Assembly (NCBI GenBank): GCA_964629825.1 | Contig: CAZVUW010000037.1 | Location: forward strand, 1-26,904 | Reading direction: 5' to 3' | Length of the DNA stretch: 26,904 nt | Source: CAZVUW01 sp964629825 | GTDB taxonomy: Bacteria; Actinomycetota; Nitriliruptoria; Euzebyales; Egibacteraceae | Part shown: positions 7,534 through 14,966 of the stretch, piece by piece | How the letters are laid out: each line of letters starts with the position of its first letter | Position numbering within the stretch: position 1 is the stretch's first letter | Translations under genes and position numbers: made by a program | Notes under the pieces: generated by a model | What the model saw: only the letters and a program-made list of their open reading frames with translations | Told to the model about the DNA's origin: nothing | Databases searched by the model: none

Positions 7534-8202
7534 ATGGATGCTCAGAAGCTCACCATCGGGTTCCTCGGCGGCACGGGGCCGCAGGGCCGCGGGCTGGGGC
7601 TGAGGCTCGCCCAGGCCGGCCATCCCGTCCTCCTCGGCTCGCGCAGCCAGGAGCGGGCCGACGAGGCCGTCGCCAAGGTGGCCGCGAAGGTGCCCGACCT
7701 GCCCGTCGAGGGCGCCGCCAACGACCGGGTATGCGCCGAGGCCGACGTCATCATCGTGACACTGCCCTACGACGGGATGGCGCCCACGCTCGAGGCCGTC
7801 GCCGACCAGATCGGCGACAAGGTCGTCGTGTGCTGCGTGAACGCGCTCGCATTCGATGAGCGCGGTCCCCACCCCGTGAGCGTGCCCGCCGGCTCGGCCG
7901 CCGAGGAGTGCCAGCAGCTGCTGCCCAGCGCACGGGTGGTCGGGGCGTGGCAGAACGTGTCGGCGGTCAAGCTCGGCCGCCACGCCGAGCCGGTCGAGGT
8001 CGACGTCCTGCTGACCGGCGACGACGACGAGGCCGTCGAGGTGGTGGCCGGGCTGGTCGAGGAGATCCCGGGGATGCGGGCAGTCAAGGCCGGACCGCTG
8101 CGGCTGTCACGGCCGATCGAGGAGATCACGGCCGTGCTGCTCGCGGTCAACCGTGCCTACAAGATCCACGCGGGCGTCACGATCGCAGGCCTGCCGCGCT
8201 GA
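7534..8202 (+). CDS. npdG: F420-dependent NADPH oxidoreductase (NADPH:F420 reductase)
   Basis: Transfers hydride between NADPH and coenzyme F420, supplying reduced F420. 222 residues from MDAQKLTIGFLGGTGPQGRG, where GGTGPQG is the nucleotide-binding loop. LLGSRSQERA follows the second strand and would contact the 2'-phosphate of NADP. Then VIIVTLPYDGM, VVCCVNALAF, the AEECQQLLPSARVVGAWQNVSA segment typical of the family, and the C-terminal RPIEEITAVLLAVNRAYKIH. No SD precedes the ATG, but a TAnnnT box sits 8 nt upstream, so the mRNA may be leaderless; an in-frame ATG at 7504 is less likely. The gene implies that the host makes F420, as many actinobacteria do. Confidence 0.88.
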   Translation: MDAQKLTIGFLGGTGPQGRGLGLRLAQAGHPVLLGSRSQERADEAVAKVAAKVPDLPVEGAANDRVCAEADVIIVTLPYDGMAPTLEAVADQIGDKVVVCCVNALAFDERGPHPVSVPAGSAAEECQQLLPSARVVGAWQNVSAVKLGRHAEPVEVDVLLTGDDDEAVEVVAGLVEEIPGMRAVKAGPLRLSRPIEEITAVLLAVNRAYKIHAGVTIAGLPR

Positions 8203-8240
8203 ACCGGCGCGGCGCGGCCGCGTCGTCAGCGGCCCCCGCG

Positions 8241-8272
8241 GGGTCAGTCGCCCGCTGGGTCAGTCGCCCGCT
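8241..8272. repeat. 16-bp exact tandem duplication
   Basis: The unit GGGTCAGTCGCCCGCT occurs twice head to tail (8241-8256 and 8257-8272), followed by a third GGG. The right copy overlaps the last codons and stop of the minus-strand small gene; the left copy lies just beyond it. Because 16 is not a multiple of 3, the duplication would shift the frame if it fell inside the gene. Here the stop in the right copy protects the reading frame. Confidence 0.9.
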
Positions 8273-8499
8273 GGGACGCCGTGCTTGCGGCGGAACGAGG
8301 CGTCGTCGAGCTCGTCGAGGTCGCGGTCGATCCGCGCCTCGAACTCGCGCGCCTGGTCCTGGTCCGTGAACGTCTGCGCCCACAGCAGGTTCCCCGTCGC
8401 GAGGTCCTGCAGCTGCACGTCGTACATGGTTGCGCCGTCGTAACCGCCGCGGGTCCTGGTGAGGACCCGGAACGCTCGCCGTGCGGGCTGCGTGCTCAC
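8260..8499 (-). CDS. small conserved-looking hypothetical protein
   Basis: 79 residues from a GTG. The core YDVQLQDLATGNLLWAQTFT, followed by the helix DQDQAREFEARIDRDLDELD and a basic end SFRRKHGV, has the composition of a real small alpha/beta protein rather than a shadow frame. There is no Cys, membrane segment or signal. The ribosome site is poor (a GAGGTG lies about 12 nt upstream), and an internal ATG (MYDVQLQ) could be the true start. No family is recognised. It lies convergent to npdG and divergent from the adenosyltransferase operon. Confidence 0.6.
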   Translation of the reverse strand: MSTQPARRAFRVLTRTRGGYDGATMYDVQLQDLATGNLLWAQTFTDQDQAREFEARIDRDLDELDDASFRRKHGVPAGD

Positions 8500-8715
8500 T
8501 TGCTGAGGACACCTCGGTTAGGGGACAGGCACCACGCGGCCGCGCGGTCCCGGTGCCCGGGCACGCACAGGAAAAGCGGCCCAAGGCGTACCAAGCGGGA
8601 CACCGCGCAGCGGCGGAGAAGGACGGTACCCGACCGCGCGCGGAGGGTGCAACGCGGGCGGCCCCCGCCCGCGGTCGGCCTACACTGCCCACTCCGGGAG
8701 CAGGAGGTCGAGCGC
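8500..8715. promoter_or_regulatory. promoter region of the cobalamin operon
   Basis: TACACT at 8681-8686 matches the TAnnnT -10 form and would start transcription near 8693. That leaves a short leader containing AGGAGG (8702-8707) 8 nt before the GTG at 8716. No -35 is recognisable. I searched the leader and upstream DNA for a cobalamin riboswitch (B12 box) because the first gene handles cobalamin, and found none. Confidence 0.4.
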
Positions 8716-9270
8716 GTGAAGGTCTACACCCGCCGCGGGGACGACGGCACCACCGGTCTTCTGTACGGCGGCCGCGTCGACAAGGATGACGCCAGGACGT
8801 CCGCCTACGGGACCACCGACGAGGCGGTGTCGGCCCTGGGCCTGGCGCGGGCCGCCCTCCGCGAGCCGGAGGCGGCGGAGTGGCACGACGCCGTCCTCGA
8901 GGTGCAGCGCGAGCTGTTCATCGTCGGCGCGCAGCTGGCGACGCACGTCGACCACTGGGACCGGCTGACCGAGGGCGTATCGCTGGTCACCGCCGCCATG
9001 GTGGACCGGCTGGAGGAGCGCATCGACAGCCTGACCGAGCGCCACCCGCTCCCGCAGGAGTTCGTCGTGCCGGGCCAGCACCCGGCGGGCGCCGCTCTGG
9101 ATCTCGCGCGCACGATCGTCCGCCGGGCCGAGCGGGAGGTCGTGGCGATGCAGCGCCAGGGCCTGCTGCCCTCCGAGGAGCCCCTGCGCTACCTGAACCG
9201 GCTCAGCGACTACCTGTTCGTCCTGGCCCGTGCCGTCGAGGGCGGGACCTACCTGCCGACCCGCGCCTGA
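8716..9270 (+). CDS. ATP:cob(I)alamin adenosyltransferase, PduO type
   Basis: Adds the adenosyl group of ATP to cob(I)alamin to make coenzyme B12. 184 residues from a GTG with AGGAGG 8 nt upstream. The N-terminal YTRRGDDGTTGLLYGGRVDK is the ATP-binding segment of the PduO/MMAB family. The rest is the five-helix bundle, including EVQRELFIVGAQLAT, FVVPGQHPAGAALDLARTIV, RRAEREVV and the cobalamin-side C-terminal helix RYLNRLSDYLFVLAR. Length is typical. It is first in a run with a BtuF-like protein starting 3 nt after its stop, which strengthens a cobalamin role for both. Confidence 0.94.
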   Translation: MKVYTRRGDDGTTGLLYGGRVDKDDARTSAYGTTDEAVSALGLARAALREPEAAEWHDAVLEVQRELFIVGAQLATHVDHWDRLTEGVSLVTAAMVDRLEERIDSLTERHPLPQEFVVPGQHPAGAALDLARTIVRRAEREVVAMQRQGLLPSEEPLRYLNRLSDYLFVLARAVEGGTYLPTRA

Positions 9271-9273
9271 GCC

Positions 9274-10020
9274 GTGCGCGTCGTCTCGCTCGTCCCCAGC
9301 CTCACCGAGGCCGTCGCGGCCCTGGGCCGAGCCGACTGGCTGGTCGGCGTCACCGACTACTGCACGCACGGCGCACCGCACACCGCCCTGCGCGTGCGCG
9401 GGACCAAGAACCCCTCGCTTCCGGACGTGCTCGCGCTGGAGCCGGACCTGGTGCTGGCCAACACCGAGGAGAACCGGGTGCCGGACCTCGACGCCCTGCG
9501 CGAGGCCGGCCTGCGGGTCTTGGAGGCCCACCCACGGACGGTTGACGACGTCGGCCCGCTGCTGACCGAGCTCGCCGCCGCGCTGGAGGTGCCCGAGGCC
9601 GCGCAGCCGATCGTCCAATCCGTCGCGGAGGCTGCTGCCGCCGCGCGCAAGCGCGCTCCGGACATGCCCATCGCCGCGCTGACGCTGATCTGGCGCAAGC
9701 CGTGGATGGCGGTGGGACCCGACACCTATGCCGACGACCTGCTGCGCACCTGTGGGTTCGCCAACGTCCTGTCGGGCTGGGACGCCCCCTATCCGCGGCT
9801 GGACCCCGCGCTGGTGCTGCGGCCGGAGGTCGTCCTACTGCCCTCCGAACCGTACGAGTTCGGCCCGAAGGACCTCCCGGCGGTCGCCGAGCTGCTCGGC
9901 GCTGTGCCGCACCGCTTCGTGGACGGTCGGCTGCTGACGTGGCACGGTCCGTCGACTCCCGCCGCCCTCGAGGTGTTCAGCGACCTGGCCGTCGAGCTGG
10001 CGGCCGAGCTTCCGCGCTAG
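9274..10020 (+). CDS. BtuF-like helical-backbone metal/cobalamin-binding protein, no signal peptide
   Basis: 248 residues from a GTG three nucleotides after the adenosyltransferase stop, so translation is probably coupled. MRVVSLVPSLTEAVAALGRADWLVGVTDYC is the first lobe of class III periplasmic binding proteins of the BtuF type. DVLALEPDLVLANTEENRVPDLDALREAGL follows, then a long linker helix, and a second lobe with WRKPWMAVGPDTYADDLLRTCGFANV and LDPALVLRPEVVLLPSEPYEF. There is no signal peptide or lipobox and no BtuCD-like permease or ATPase beside it. It is therefore expected in the cytoplasm, possibly as a corrinoid holder or carrier for the adenosyltransferase. Fold assignment is good; ligand and role are inferred from context. 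Confidence 0.85.
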   Translation: MRVVSLVPSLTEAVAALGRADWLVGVTDYCTHGAPHTALRVRGTKNPSLPDVLALEPDLVLANTEENRVPDLDALREAGLRVLEAHPRTVDDVGPLLTELAAALEVPEAAQPIVQSVAEAAAAARKRAPDMPIAALTLIWRKPWMAVGPDTYADDLLRTCGFANVLSGWDAPYPRLDPALVLRPEVVLLPSEPYEFGPKDLPAVAELLGAVPHRFVDGRLLTWHGPSTPAALEVFSDLAVELAAELPR

Positions 10021-10042
10021 GGCACGGACAGGAGGAGTCGAG

Positions 10043-10483
10043 TTGCGGGTGCTGCTTCAGCGGGTCAGCCGCGCCGCCGTCCGCGTCGACGGCGAGGTGG
10101 TCGGGCAGATCGGCCACGGCCTGGTCGCGCTGGTCGGCGTCGGTCGGGAGTCGACCGACGAGGATGCGGCCTGGCTGGCCTCGAAGACGGTGGACCTGCG
10201 TGTGTTCGCCGACGACGAGGGCCGCATGAACCGCTCGCTGCGCGATGTCGGCGGCGCCGTGCTGGCGATCAGCCAGTTCACCTTGTACGGGGACGTCTCC
10301 CGCGGCCGGCGGCCCTCTTTCATCAAGGCGGCCGACCCCGATGAGGGCGACCGGCTGTACCGCGCCTACTGCGAGGCGCTGGATGTCCCGGTCGAGCGCG
10401 GCGTGTTCGGCGCGCACATGGAGATCGAGCTCACCGCCGACGGGCCCGTCACGATCCTGCTGGAGCGGGCGGGCGGCGCCTAG
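10043..10483 (+). CDS. dtd: D-aminoacyl-tRNA deacylase
   Basis: Removes D-amino acids (and Gly from tRNA-Ala) mischarged onto tRNA, a proofreading step in translation. 146 residues, starting MRVLLQRVSRAAVRVDGEVV at a rare TTG with AGGAGG 7 nt upstream. The signature SQFTLYGD (77-84), GRRPSF (88-93) and the cross-subunit Gly-cisPro motif at Gly134-Pro135 (GPVTILLE) are all present. Length matches the family. It follows the BtuF-like gene by 22 bp and probably shares its transcript. Its TAG and the nadE stop lie within the same CTAG, so the two genes overlap tail to tail by 4 nt. Confidence 0.96.
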   Translation: MRVLLQRVSRAAVRVDGEVVGQIGHGLVALVGVGRESTDEDAAWLASKTVDLRVFADDEGRMNRSLRDVGGAVLAISQFTLYGDVSRGRRPSFIKAADPDEGDRLYRAYCEALDVPVERGVFGAHMEIELTADGPVTILLERAGGA

Positions 10484-12156
10484 CCGGACCAGCGCTGCGT
10501 GATCGGCAGGCGCCGGTCCCGGCCGAAGGCCCGGCTGGTGATCTTGACGCCGGGGGCGGCCTGTCGGCGCTTGTACTCGGACCGGTCGACCATGCGGATG
10601 ACGCGGCGGACCGTGTCCTCGTCCACCCCCTGATCACGCACGATCTCGGCCAGCGAGCGGTTCTCCTCCACATATGCGGCCAGGATCGGGTCGAGGACGT
10701 CGTAGGGCGGCAGCGAGTCCGTGTCCCGCTGCCCGGGGCGCAGCTCGGCCGAGGGCGGCTTGGTGATCGTCGCCCTGGGGATGACGTCGCGCCCGGCCTT
10801 GGCGTTGCGGTGCTCGGCCAGCTCGTAGACCAGGGTCTTGGGCACGTCCTTCAGGACCGCGAAGCCGCCGGCCATGTCCCCGTACAGGGTCGAGTAGCCG
10901 ACCGCGTACTCGCTCTTGTTGCCGGTGGCCAGCAGCAGGTCGCCGAACTTGTTGGACAGGGCCATCAGCAGGGTGCCGCGGATGCGGGACTGCAGGTTCT
11001 CCTCGGCGACGCCCGGCTCCGTGCCCGCGAACTCGTCCGCGAGCACCTCGTCGAAGGCCGCCATGACGCGGGCGATGGGCAGCTCCAGATAGCCGATGCC
11101 GAGGTTGTCGCACAGCGCCTTGGCGTCGGTGACGCTGCCGGGGGAGGAGTGCGGCGAGGGCATGGCGACCCCGCGGACCCGCTCCGGGCCGAGGGCGTCC
11201 GCGGCGATCGCCGCCACCAGGGCCGAGTCGATCCCGCCCGACACGCCCAGCAGCGCTCGCTCGAAGCCGTTCTTGAGCACGTAGTCGCGCAGGCTCAGCA
11301 CCAGCGCCTCGTACACCTCCGCGACGGGATCGAGCCGCTCGGCGGGCGGCCCGCCGATCTGCTCCACGGCGCCGTCCGCCCCGACGTCGACCAGCAGCAG
11401 GTCGGTGGCGAACTGCGCCGCGCGGGCGCTGACGACACCGTCCGGTCCGACGACGAAGCTGTCGCCGTCGAAGACCACCTCGTCCTGGCCGCCGACGAGG
11501 TTCACGTAGGCCAGCGTCACGTGGGCCGCCGCGCAGTGATGCGAGGCCCAGCGCTGGCGGGCCGCGCTCTTGCCGCGCTCGTAGGGGCTGGCGTTGAGGT
11601 TCAGCACGATCCTGGCGCCCGCAGCGGCGGCCTCCTGAACCGGCCCACCCTCGGTCCAGAGGTCCTCGCAGATGGTGACCCCGACCGGCACGTCGTCGAC
11701 GTCGAACAGCACCGCCTCCACGCCCGGGCGGAAGTAGCGGGCCTCGTCGAAGACGCCGTAGTTGGGCAGCAGCCGCTTGCGGTAGGTGGCCTCGACGGCG
11801 CCTGCGCGTAGCACGGCGGCCGCGTTCGCGAGCAGGCGGTGCTGGGGGGCGGCCTCGGGCACCGACCCCCAGGCGGCCCCCTCCGGCAGGCGCGTGGCCA
11901 CGCGCTCGACGAAGCCCACGACCAGCGGCACCTCGCCGGTCAGCGCTGCCAGGTGGTCAACCGCCTCCGCGGTCGCGGTGACAAAGGAGGACTTGTTCAC
12001 CAGGTCCTCGGGCGGGTAGCCGGTGATGGCGAGCTCGCCGGCGACCACCAGGTCGGCCCCGGCGGCCACGGCGTCCTTGTACGCGGAGTGGAGCGCCGCG
12101 GCGTTGCCGTCCACGTCGCCGACGATCGGGTTGAGCTGGGCCAGCGCCAGGCGCAT
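10480..12156 (-). CDS. nadE: glutamine-dependent NAD+ synthetase
   Basis: Final step of NAD synthesis: amidation of deamido-NAD with ammonia taken from glutamine. 558 residues. N-terminal nitrilase-like glutaminase domain with the triad Glu41 (GELAITGYPPEDL), Lys127 (YRKRLLPNYGVFDE) and Cys163 (GVTICEDLW). C-terminal synthetase domain with the P-loop SGGIDSA (306-312), LLMALSNKFGDLLLATGNKSE, TLYGDMAGGFAVLKD and the C-terminal region KPPSAELRPGQRDTDSLPPYDVLD. The ATG has AGGAG 8 nt upstream. It is divergent from the ammonium transporter, so the nitrogen-type operator between them could affect both. All catalytic residues are intact. Confidence 0.96.
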   Translation of the reverse strand: MRLALAQLNPIVGDVDGNAAALHSAYKDAVAAGADLVVAGELAITGYPPEDLVNKSSFVTATAEAVDHLAALTGEVPLVVGFVERVATRLPEGAAWGSVPEAAPQHRLLANAAAVLRAGAVEATYRKRLLPNYGVFDEARYFRPGVEAVLFDVDDVPVGVTICEDLWTEGGPVQEAAAAGARIVLNLNASPYERGKSAARQRWASHHCAAAHVTLAYVNLVGGQDEVVFDGDSFVVGPDGVVSARAAQFATDLLLVDVGADGAVEQIGGPPAERLDPVAEVYEALVLSLRDYVLKNGFERALLGVSGGIDSALVAAIAADALGPERVRGVAMPSPHSSPGSVTDAKALCDNLGIGYLELPIARVMAAFDEVLADEFAGTEPGVAEENLQSRIRGTLLMALSNKFGDLLLATGNKSEYAVGYSTLYGDMAGGFAVLKDVPKTLVYELAEHRNAKAGRDVIPRATITKPPSAELRPGQRDTDSLPPYDVLDPILAAYVEENRSLAEIVRDQGVDEDTVRRVIRMVDRSEYKRRQAAPGVKITSRAFGRDRRLPITQRWSG

Positions 12157-12218
12157 GCCGGGTCTCCTAGCTGGGGTGCACGATGCTGCCGGGGCGCAAT
12201 CCTGCCACCGGCGCTCCT

Positions 12219-12256
12219 TTTACACGTCCGAAATAGTCGGGCAACGCAGCAGTAGC
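12219..12256 (+). promoter_or_regulatory. candidate GlnR-type operator upstream of amt
   Basis: Four 5-mers each separated by exactly 6 nt: TTTAC (12219-12223), GAAAT (12230-12234), GCAAC (12241-12245) and GTAGC (12252-12256). The known actinobacterial GlnR box alternates GTnAC and GnAAC with 6-nt spacers. The first two 5-mers match at 4 of 5 or 3 of 4 informative positions, and the last two at 3 of 4. The position, about 60 nt before an ammonium transporter that is followed by glutamine synthetase and glnE, is where such a box would be expected. Individual matches are imperfect. Confidence 0.45.
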
Positions 12257-12316
12257 AGTGCCTCTTCACACTCCCTCGGTCCGGGCCGACCCGGCAGCGC
12301 GCAGGTTCACGACGAG

Positions 12317-13549
12317 ATGGGAGACCGCGACGTGGAGAGGTTGGAGAACGACGTCCTGATCGTGTTTCTGATGCTGGCAAGCGTGCTCGTGTTCCTCATG
12401 CACGCCGGCTTCGCGCTCGTGGAGAGCGGTTTCTCCAGGGCCAAGAACGCCGCCCACGTGGTCATGAAGAACCTCATGACGCTGACGGTCGGTCTGATCA
12501 CCTACTACGCGATCGGCTACGGCGTCATGTACGGCGCGCAGGTGCTGGGGCTGTTCGGCACCGACGGGTTCTTCCTCGCTGGGTTCAGCGAGTACCAGCC
12601 GGTGGCCGGGTCGCTCTCGATCGACTTCCTGTTCCAGGGCATGTTCGCCGCCACCGCCGCGACGATCGTCTCCGGGGCCATGGCCGAGCGCATGAAGATG
12701 GGCCCCTACATCGCCACGGTCGCCGTGATGACCGCGCTCATCTACCCCGTCGTCGGCGCCTGGAAGTGGGGCGGCGGCTGGCTGGACCAGCTGGGCTTCG
12801 CCGACTTCGCCGGCTCGACGATCGTGCACATGACCGGTGGCGTCGCCGCCCTGGTCGGGGCGGCGATGATCGGACCGCGCCTGGGGCGTTACGACGACGA
12901 GGGACGTCCGCTCGCGATGCCCGGGCACTCGATCCCGCTCGGGATGCTCGGTGTGCTCCTGCTGTTCTTCGGCTGGTTCGGGTTCAACGGAGGCTCGGTG
13001 CTGGCCCTCGACGGGCCTGCGATCGCCGGCGTCCTCGTCGCCACCGCCCTTGCCGGCGCGGCCGGGGGCGTCGGGGCTGCCGCCGTCACGCGTCTCCGCT
13101 CGGGCCTCTACGACGTCGGCATGACCGGCAACGGGATCCTCGCCGGGCTGGTGGGCGTGACCGCCGGGGCCGACGTGCTGAGCAACCCCGGCGCCATCGC
13201 GATCGGTGTGCTCTGCGGCGCCGTCGTGGTCCTCGCGGTCGAGGCGATCGAGCGCGCGGGCGTCGACGACCCGGTGGGCGCTGTGGCCGTGCACGGCGTG
13301 TGCGGGCTGCTCGGCACGGCCTGGGTCGGCGTCGCTCACACCGGCGATGGGCTCCTCTACGGCGGCGGCGTCGGCCTCCTCGGCGTGCAGGTCCTCGGCG
13401 CCGTGGCCGTGGGCGGCTTCGTCGCGCTGACGGCCTGGCTGCTCTTCTTCGTCCTGCGGTCCACGGTCGGGCTGCGGGTCACGCCGCAGGAGGAGGTCGA
13501 GGGGCTCGACCTGCACGAGCACGGCATCCTCGTCGAAGCGGGGAGCTGA
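12317..13549 (+). CDS. amt: ammonium transporter (Amt/MEP/Rh family)
   Basis: Inner-membrane channel for NH4+/NH3. 410 residues with about eleven transmembrane helices, starting with LIVFLMLASVLVFLMHAGFALVE. The twin pore histidines are His171 (in DFAGSTIVHMTGG) and His326 (in AVAVHGVCGLLGTA). The Phe-gate region is FQGMFAATAATIVSGAMAER and the second gate region is FFGWFGFNGGS. The ATG at 12317 has only a weak SD; a GTG five codons later (12332) has GGGAG 8 nt before it and may be the real start. No signal peptide is obvious. No glnK/PII gene is next to it, although amt-glnK pairing is common. It leads a block with glnA and glnE 73 bp and 18 bp apart. Confidence 0.95.
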   Translation: MGDRDVERLENDVLIVFLMLASVLVFLMHAGFALVESGFSRAKNAAHVVMKNLMTLTVGLITYYAIGYGVMYGAQVLGLFGTDGFFLAGFSEYQPVAGSLSIDFLFQGMFAATAATIVSGAMAERMKMGPYIATVAVMTALIYPVVGAWKWGGGWLDQLGFADFAGSTIVHMTGGVAALVGAAMIGPRLGRYDDEGRPLAMPGHSIPLGMLGVLLLFFGWFGFNGGSVLALDGPAIAGVLVATALAGAAGGVGAAAVTRLRSGLYDVGMTGNGILAGLVGVTAGADVLSNPGAIAIGVLCGAVVVLAVEAIERAGVDDPVGAVAVHGVCGLLGTAWVGVAHTGDGLLYGGGVGLLGVQVLGAVAVGGFVALTAWLLFFVLRSTVGLRVTPQEEVEGLDLHEHGILVEAGS

Positions 13550-13577
13550 GCGCGGCCGCGCGTCCCCCGGTCCGGAC

Positions 13578-13583
13578 TACGAT
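13578..13583 (+). promoter_or_regulatory. possible -10 box for glnA
   Basis: TACGAT in the 73-bp gap between the transporter and glutamine synthetase genes fits the TAnnnT -10 form, without a recognisable -35. It could give glnA-glnE a promoter of their own. GAGGA about 9 nt before the glnA ATG is the ribosome site. Confidence 0.3.
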
Positions 13584-13622
13584 CCCTCCAGCCGGTGACA
13601 CCGCGACCGAGGACGCGCCCGC

Positions 13623-14948
13623 ATGGACAAGCAGCAGGAATACGTTCTCCGAACCGTCGAGGAGCGTGACATCCGCTTCGTGCGGCTGTGGTTCACCGAC
13701 GTGCTCGGGATGCTCAAGTCGGTGGCGATCACCTCCTCGGAGATTGAGGGTGCGTTCACCGAGGGCATCGGCTTCGACGGCTCGGCGGTCGACGGCTTCG
13801 CGCGGGTGCAGGAGTCGGACATGCTCGCCGTCCCGGACGCCTCGACCTTCCAGGTGCTGCCATGGCGCCCCGAGGACTCGGGGGTGGCCCGGATGTTCTG
13901 CGACATCCGAACCCCCGAGGGGGAGCCCTTCGCCGCGGACCCGCGTCAGGTGCTGCGCCGCAACCTCCAACGCGCGGCGGACATGGGCTTCACCTTCTAC
14001 GTCCACCCCGAGATGGAGTTCTTCCTGTTCAGGGGTCCGGACGACCCGACGCCCCTGGACAACGGCTCCTACTTCGACCTGACGCCGCTGGACGTGCAGT
14101 CGGACTTCCGCCGGCAGGCGATCCAGACGCTCGAGGCGATGGGCATCTCGGTGGAGTACTCCCACCACGAGGTCGCCCCGAGCCAGCACGAGATCGACCT
14201 GCGCTACGCCGACGCGCTGACCATGGCCGACAACGTCATGACCTACCGGCTGGTCGTGAAGGAGACCGCGATGCACCGCGGCGTCTACGCGACCTTCATG
14301 CCCAAGCCGATGGCTGACCACTGGGGCAGCGCGATGCACACGCACGTGTCGCTGTTCGAGGGCGACACCAACGCGTTCTTCGACCCGTCGGACCCCTACC
14401 ACCTGTCGCGCACGGCCCGTCAGTTCGTCGCCGGCCTGCTGCGCCACGCGCGCGAGATCACCGCGGTGACCTGCCAGTGGGTGAACTCCTACAAGCGCCT
14501 GGTGCCCGGCTTCGAGGCGCCCGTGTACGTGTCGTGGGGGCGGCACAACCGCTCCTCGCTGGTGCGGATCCCGATGTACAAGCCCAACAAGCCGGCGTCC
14601 TCGCGGATCGAGTACCGCGCGCCCGACCCGGCCTGCAACCCCTACCTCGCCTTCTCGGTCCTGCTCGCCGCGGGTCTGCGCGGCATCGAGGAGGACTACG
14701 AGCTGCCGCCCGAGGCCGAGGACAACATCTACGAGATGACCGAGGCCGAACGTCGAGCCGCCGGGATCGGCAGCCTGCCCCGCAACCTCGACGAGGCGCT
14801 GAACGTGATGGAGGACTCCGAGCTCGTGGCGGAGGCCCTCGGGGAGCACGTGTTCGACTACTTCCTGCGCAACAAGCGCGCGGAGTGGGAGGAGTACCGC
14901 TCCCAGGTCACGCCGTACGAGCTCGAGAAGTACCTCCCCATGCTCTAG
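13623..14948 (+). CDS. glnA: type I glutamine synthetase, GlnA2-like
   Basis: Makes glutamine from glutamate, ammonia and ATP in a dodecamer. 441 residues, closely resembling mycobacterial GlnA2 from the first residues (MDKQQEYVLRTVEERDIRFV). It contains the Asp-50-loop type motif GIGFDGSAVDGFA, the metal-binding HPEMEFFLF, EVAPSQHEIDLR, the ATP-site KPMADHWGSAMHTHVSLF, and RIEYRAPDPACNPYLAFS. It is the short GSI-alpha form. Tyr370 (DNIYEMTEAERR) lies where GSI-beta enzymes are adenylylated (NLYDLP), but the context is that of unmodified GSI-alpha enzymes such as the Bacillus one. Mycobacterial GlnA2 has Trp there. The adenylyltransferase gene follows after 18 bp. Confidence 0.96.
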   Translation: MDKQQEYVLRTVEERDIRFVRLWFTDVLGMLKSVAITSSEIEGAFTEGIGFDGSAVDGFARVQESDMLAVPDASTFQVLPWRPEDSGVARMFCDIRTPEGEPFAADPRQVLRRNLQRAADMGFTFYVHPEMEFFLFRGPDDPTPLDNGSYFDLTPLDVQSDFRRQAIQTLEAMGISVEYSHHEVAPSQHEIDLRYADALTMADNVMTYRLVVKETAMHRGVYATFMPKPMADHWGSAMHTHVSLFEGDTNAFFDPSDPYHLSRTARQFVAGLLRHAREITAVTCQWVNSYKRLVPGFEAPVYVSWGRHNRSSLVRIPMYKPNKPASSRIEYRAPDPACNPYLAFSVLLAAGLRGIEEDYELPPEAEDNIYEMTEAERRAAGIGSLPRNLDEALNVMEDSELVAEALGEHVFDYFLRNKRAEWEEYRSQVTPYELEKYLPML

Positions 14949-14966
14949 GCACCGGGCAGCGCTGCG

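Noticed and set aside
4481..7603. 1040-codon plus-strand open frame
   Set aside because: It runs antisense to the sigma-like gene and nadB, and is Arg/Pro/Ala-rich with no domain. It is an artefact of very high GC.
8500..8715. Possible cobalamin riboswitch before the adenosyltransferase gene
   Set aside because: No B12-box sequence, and the leader after the likely -10 box is too short to hold the aptamer.
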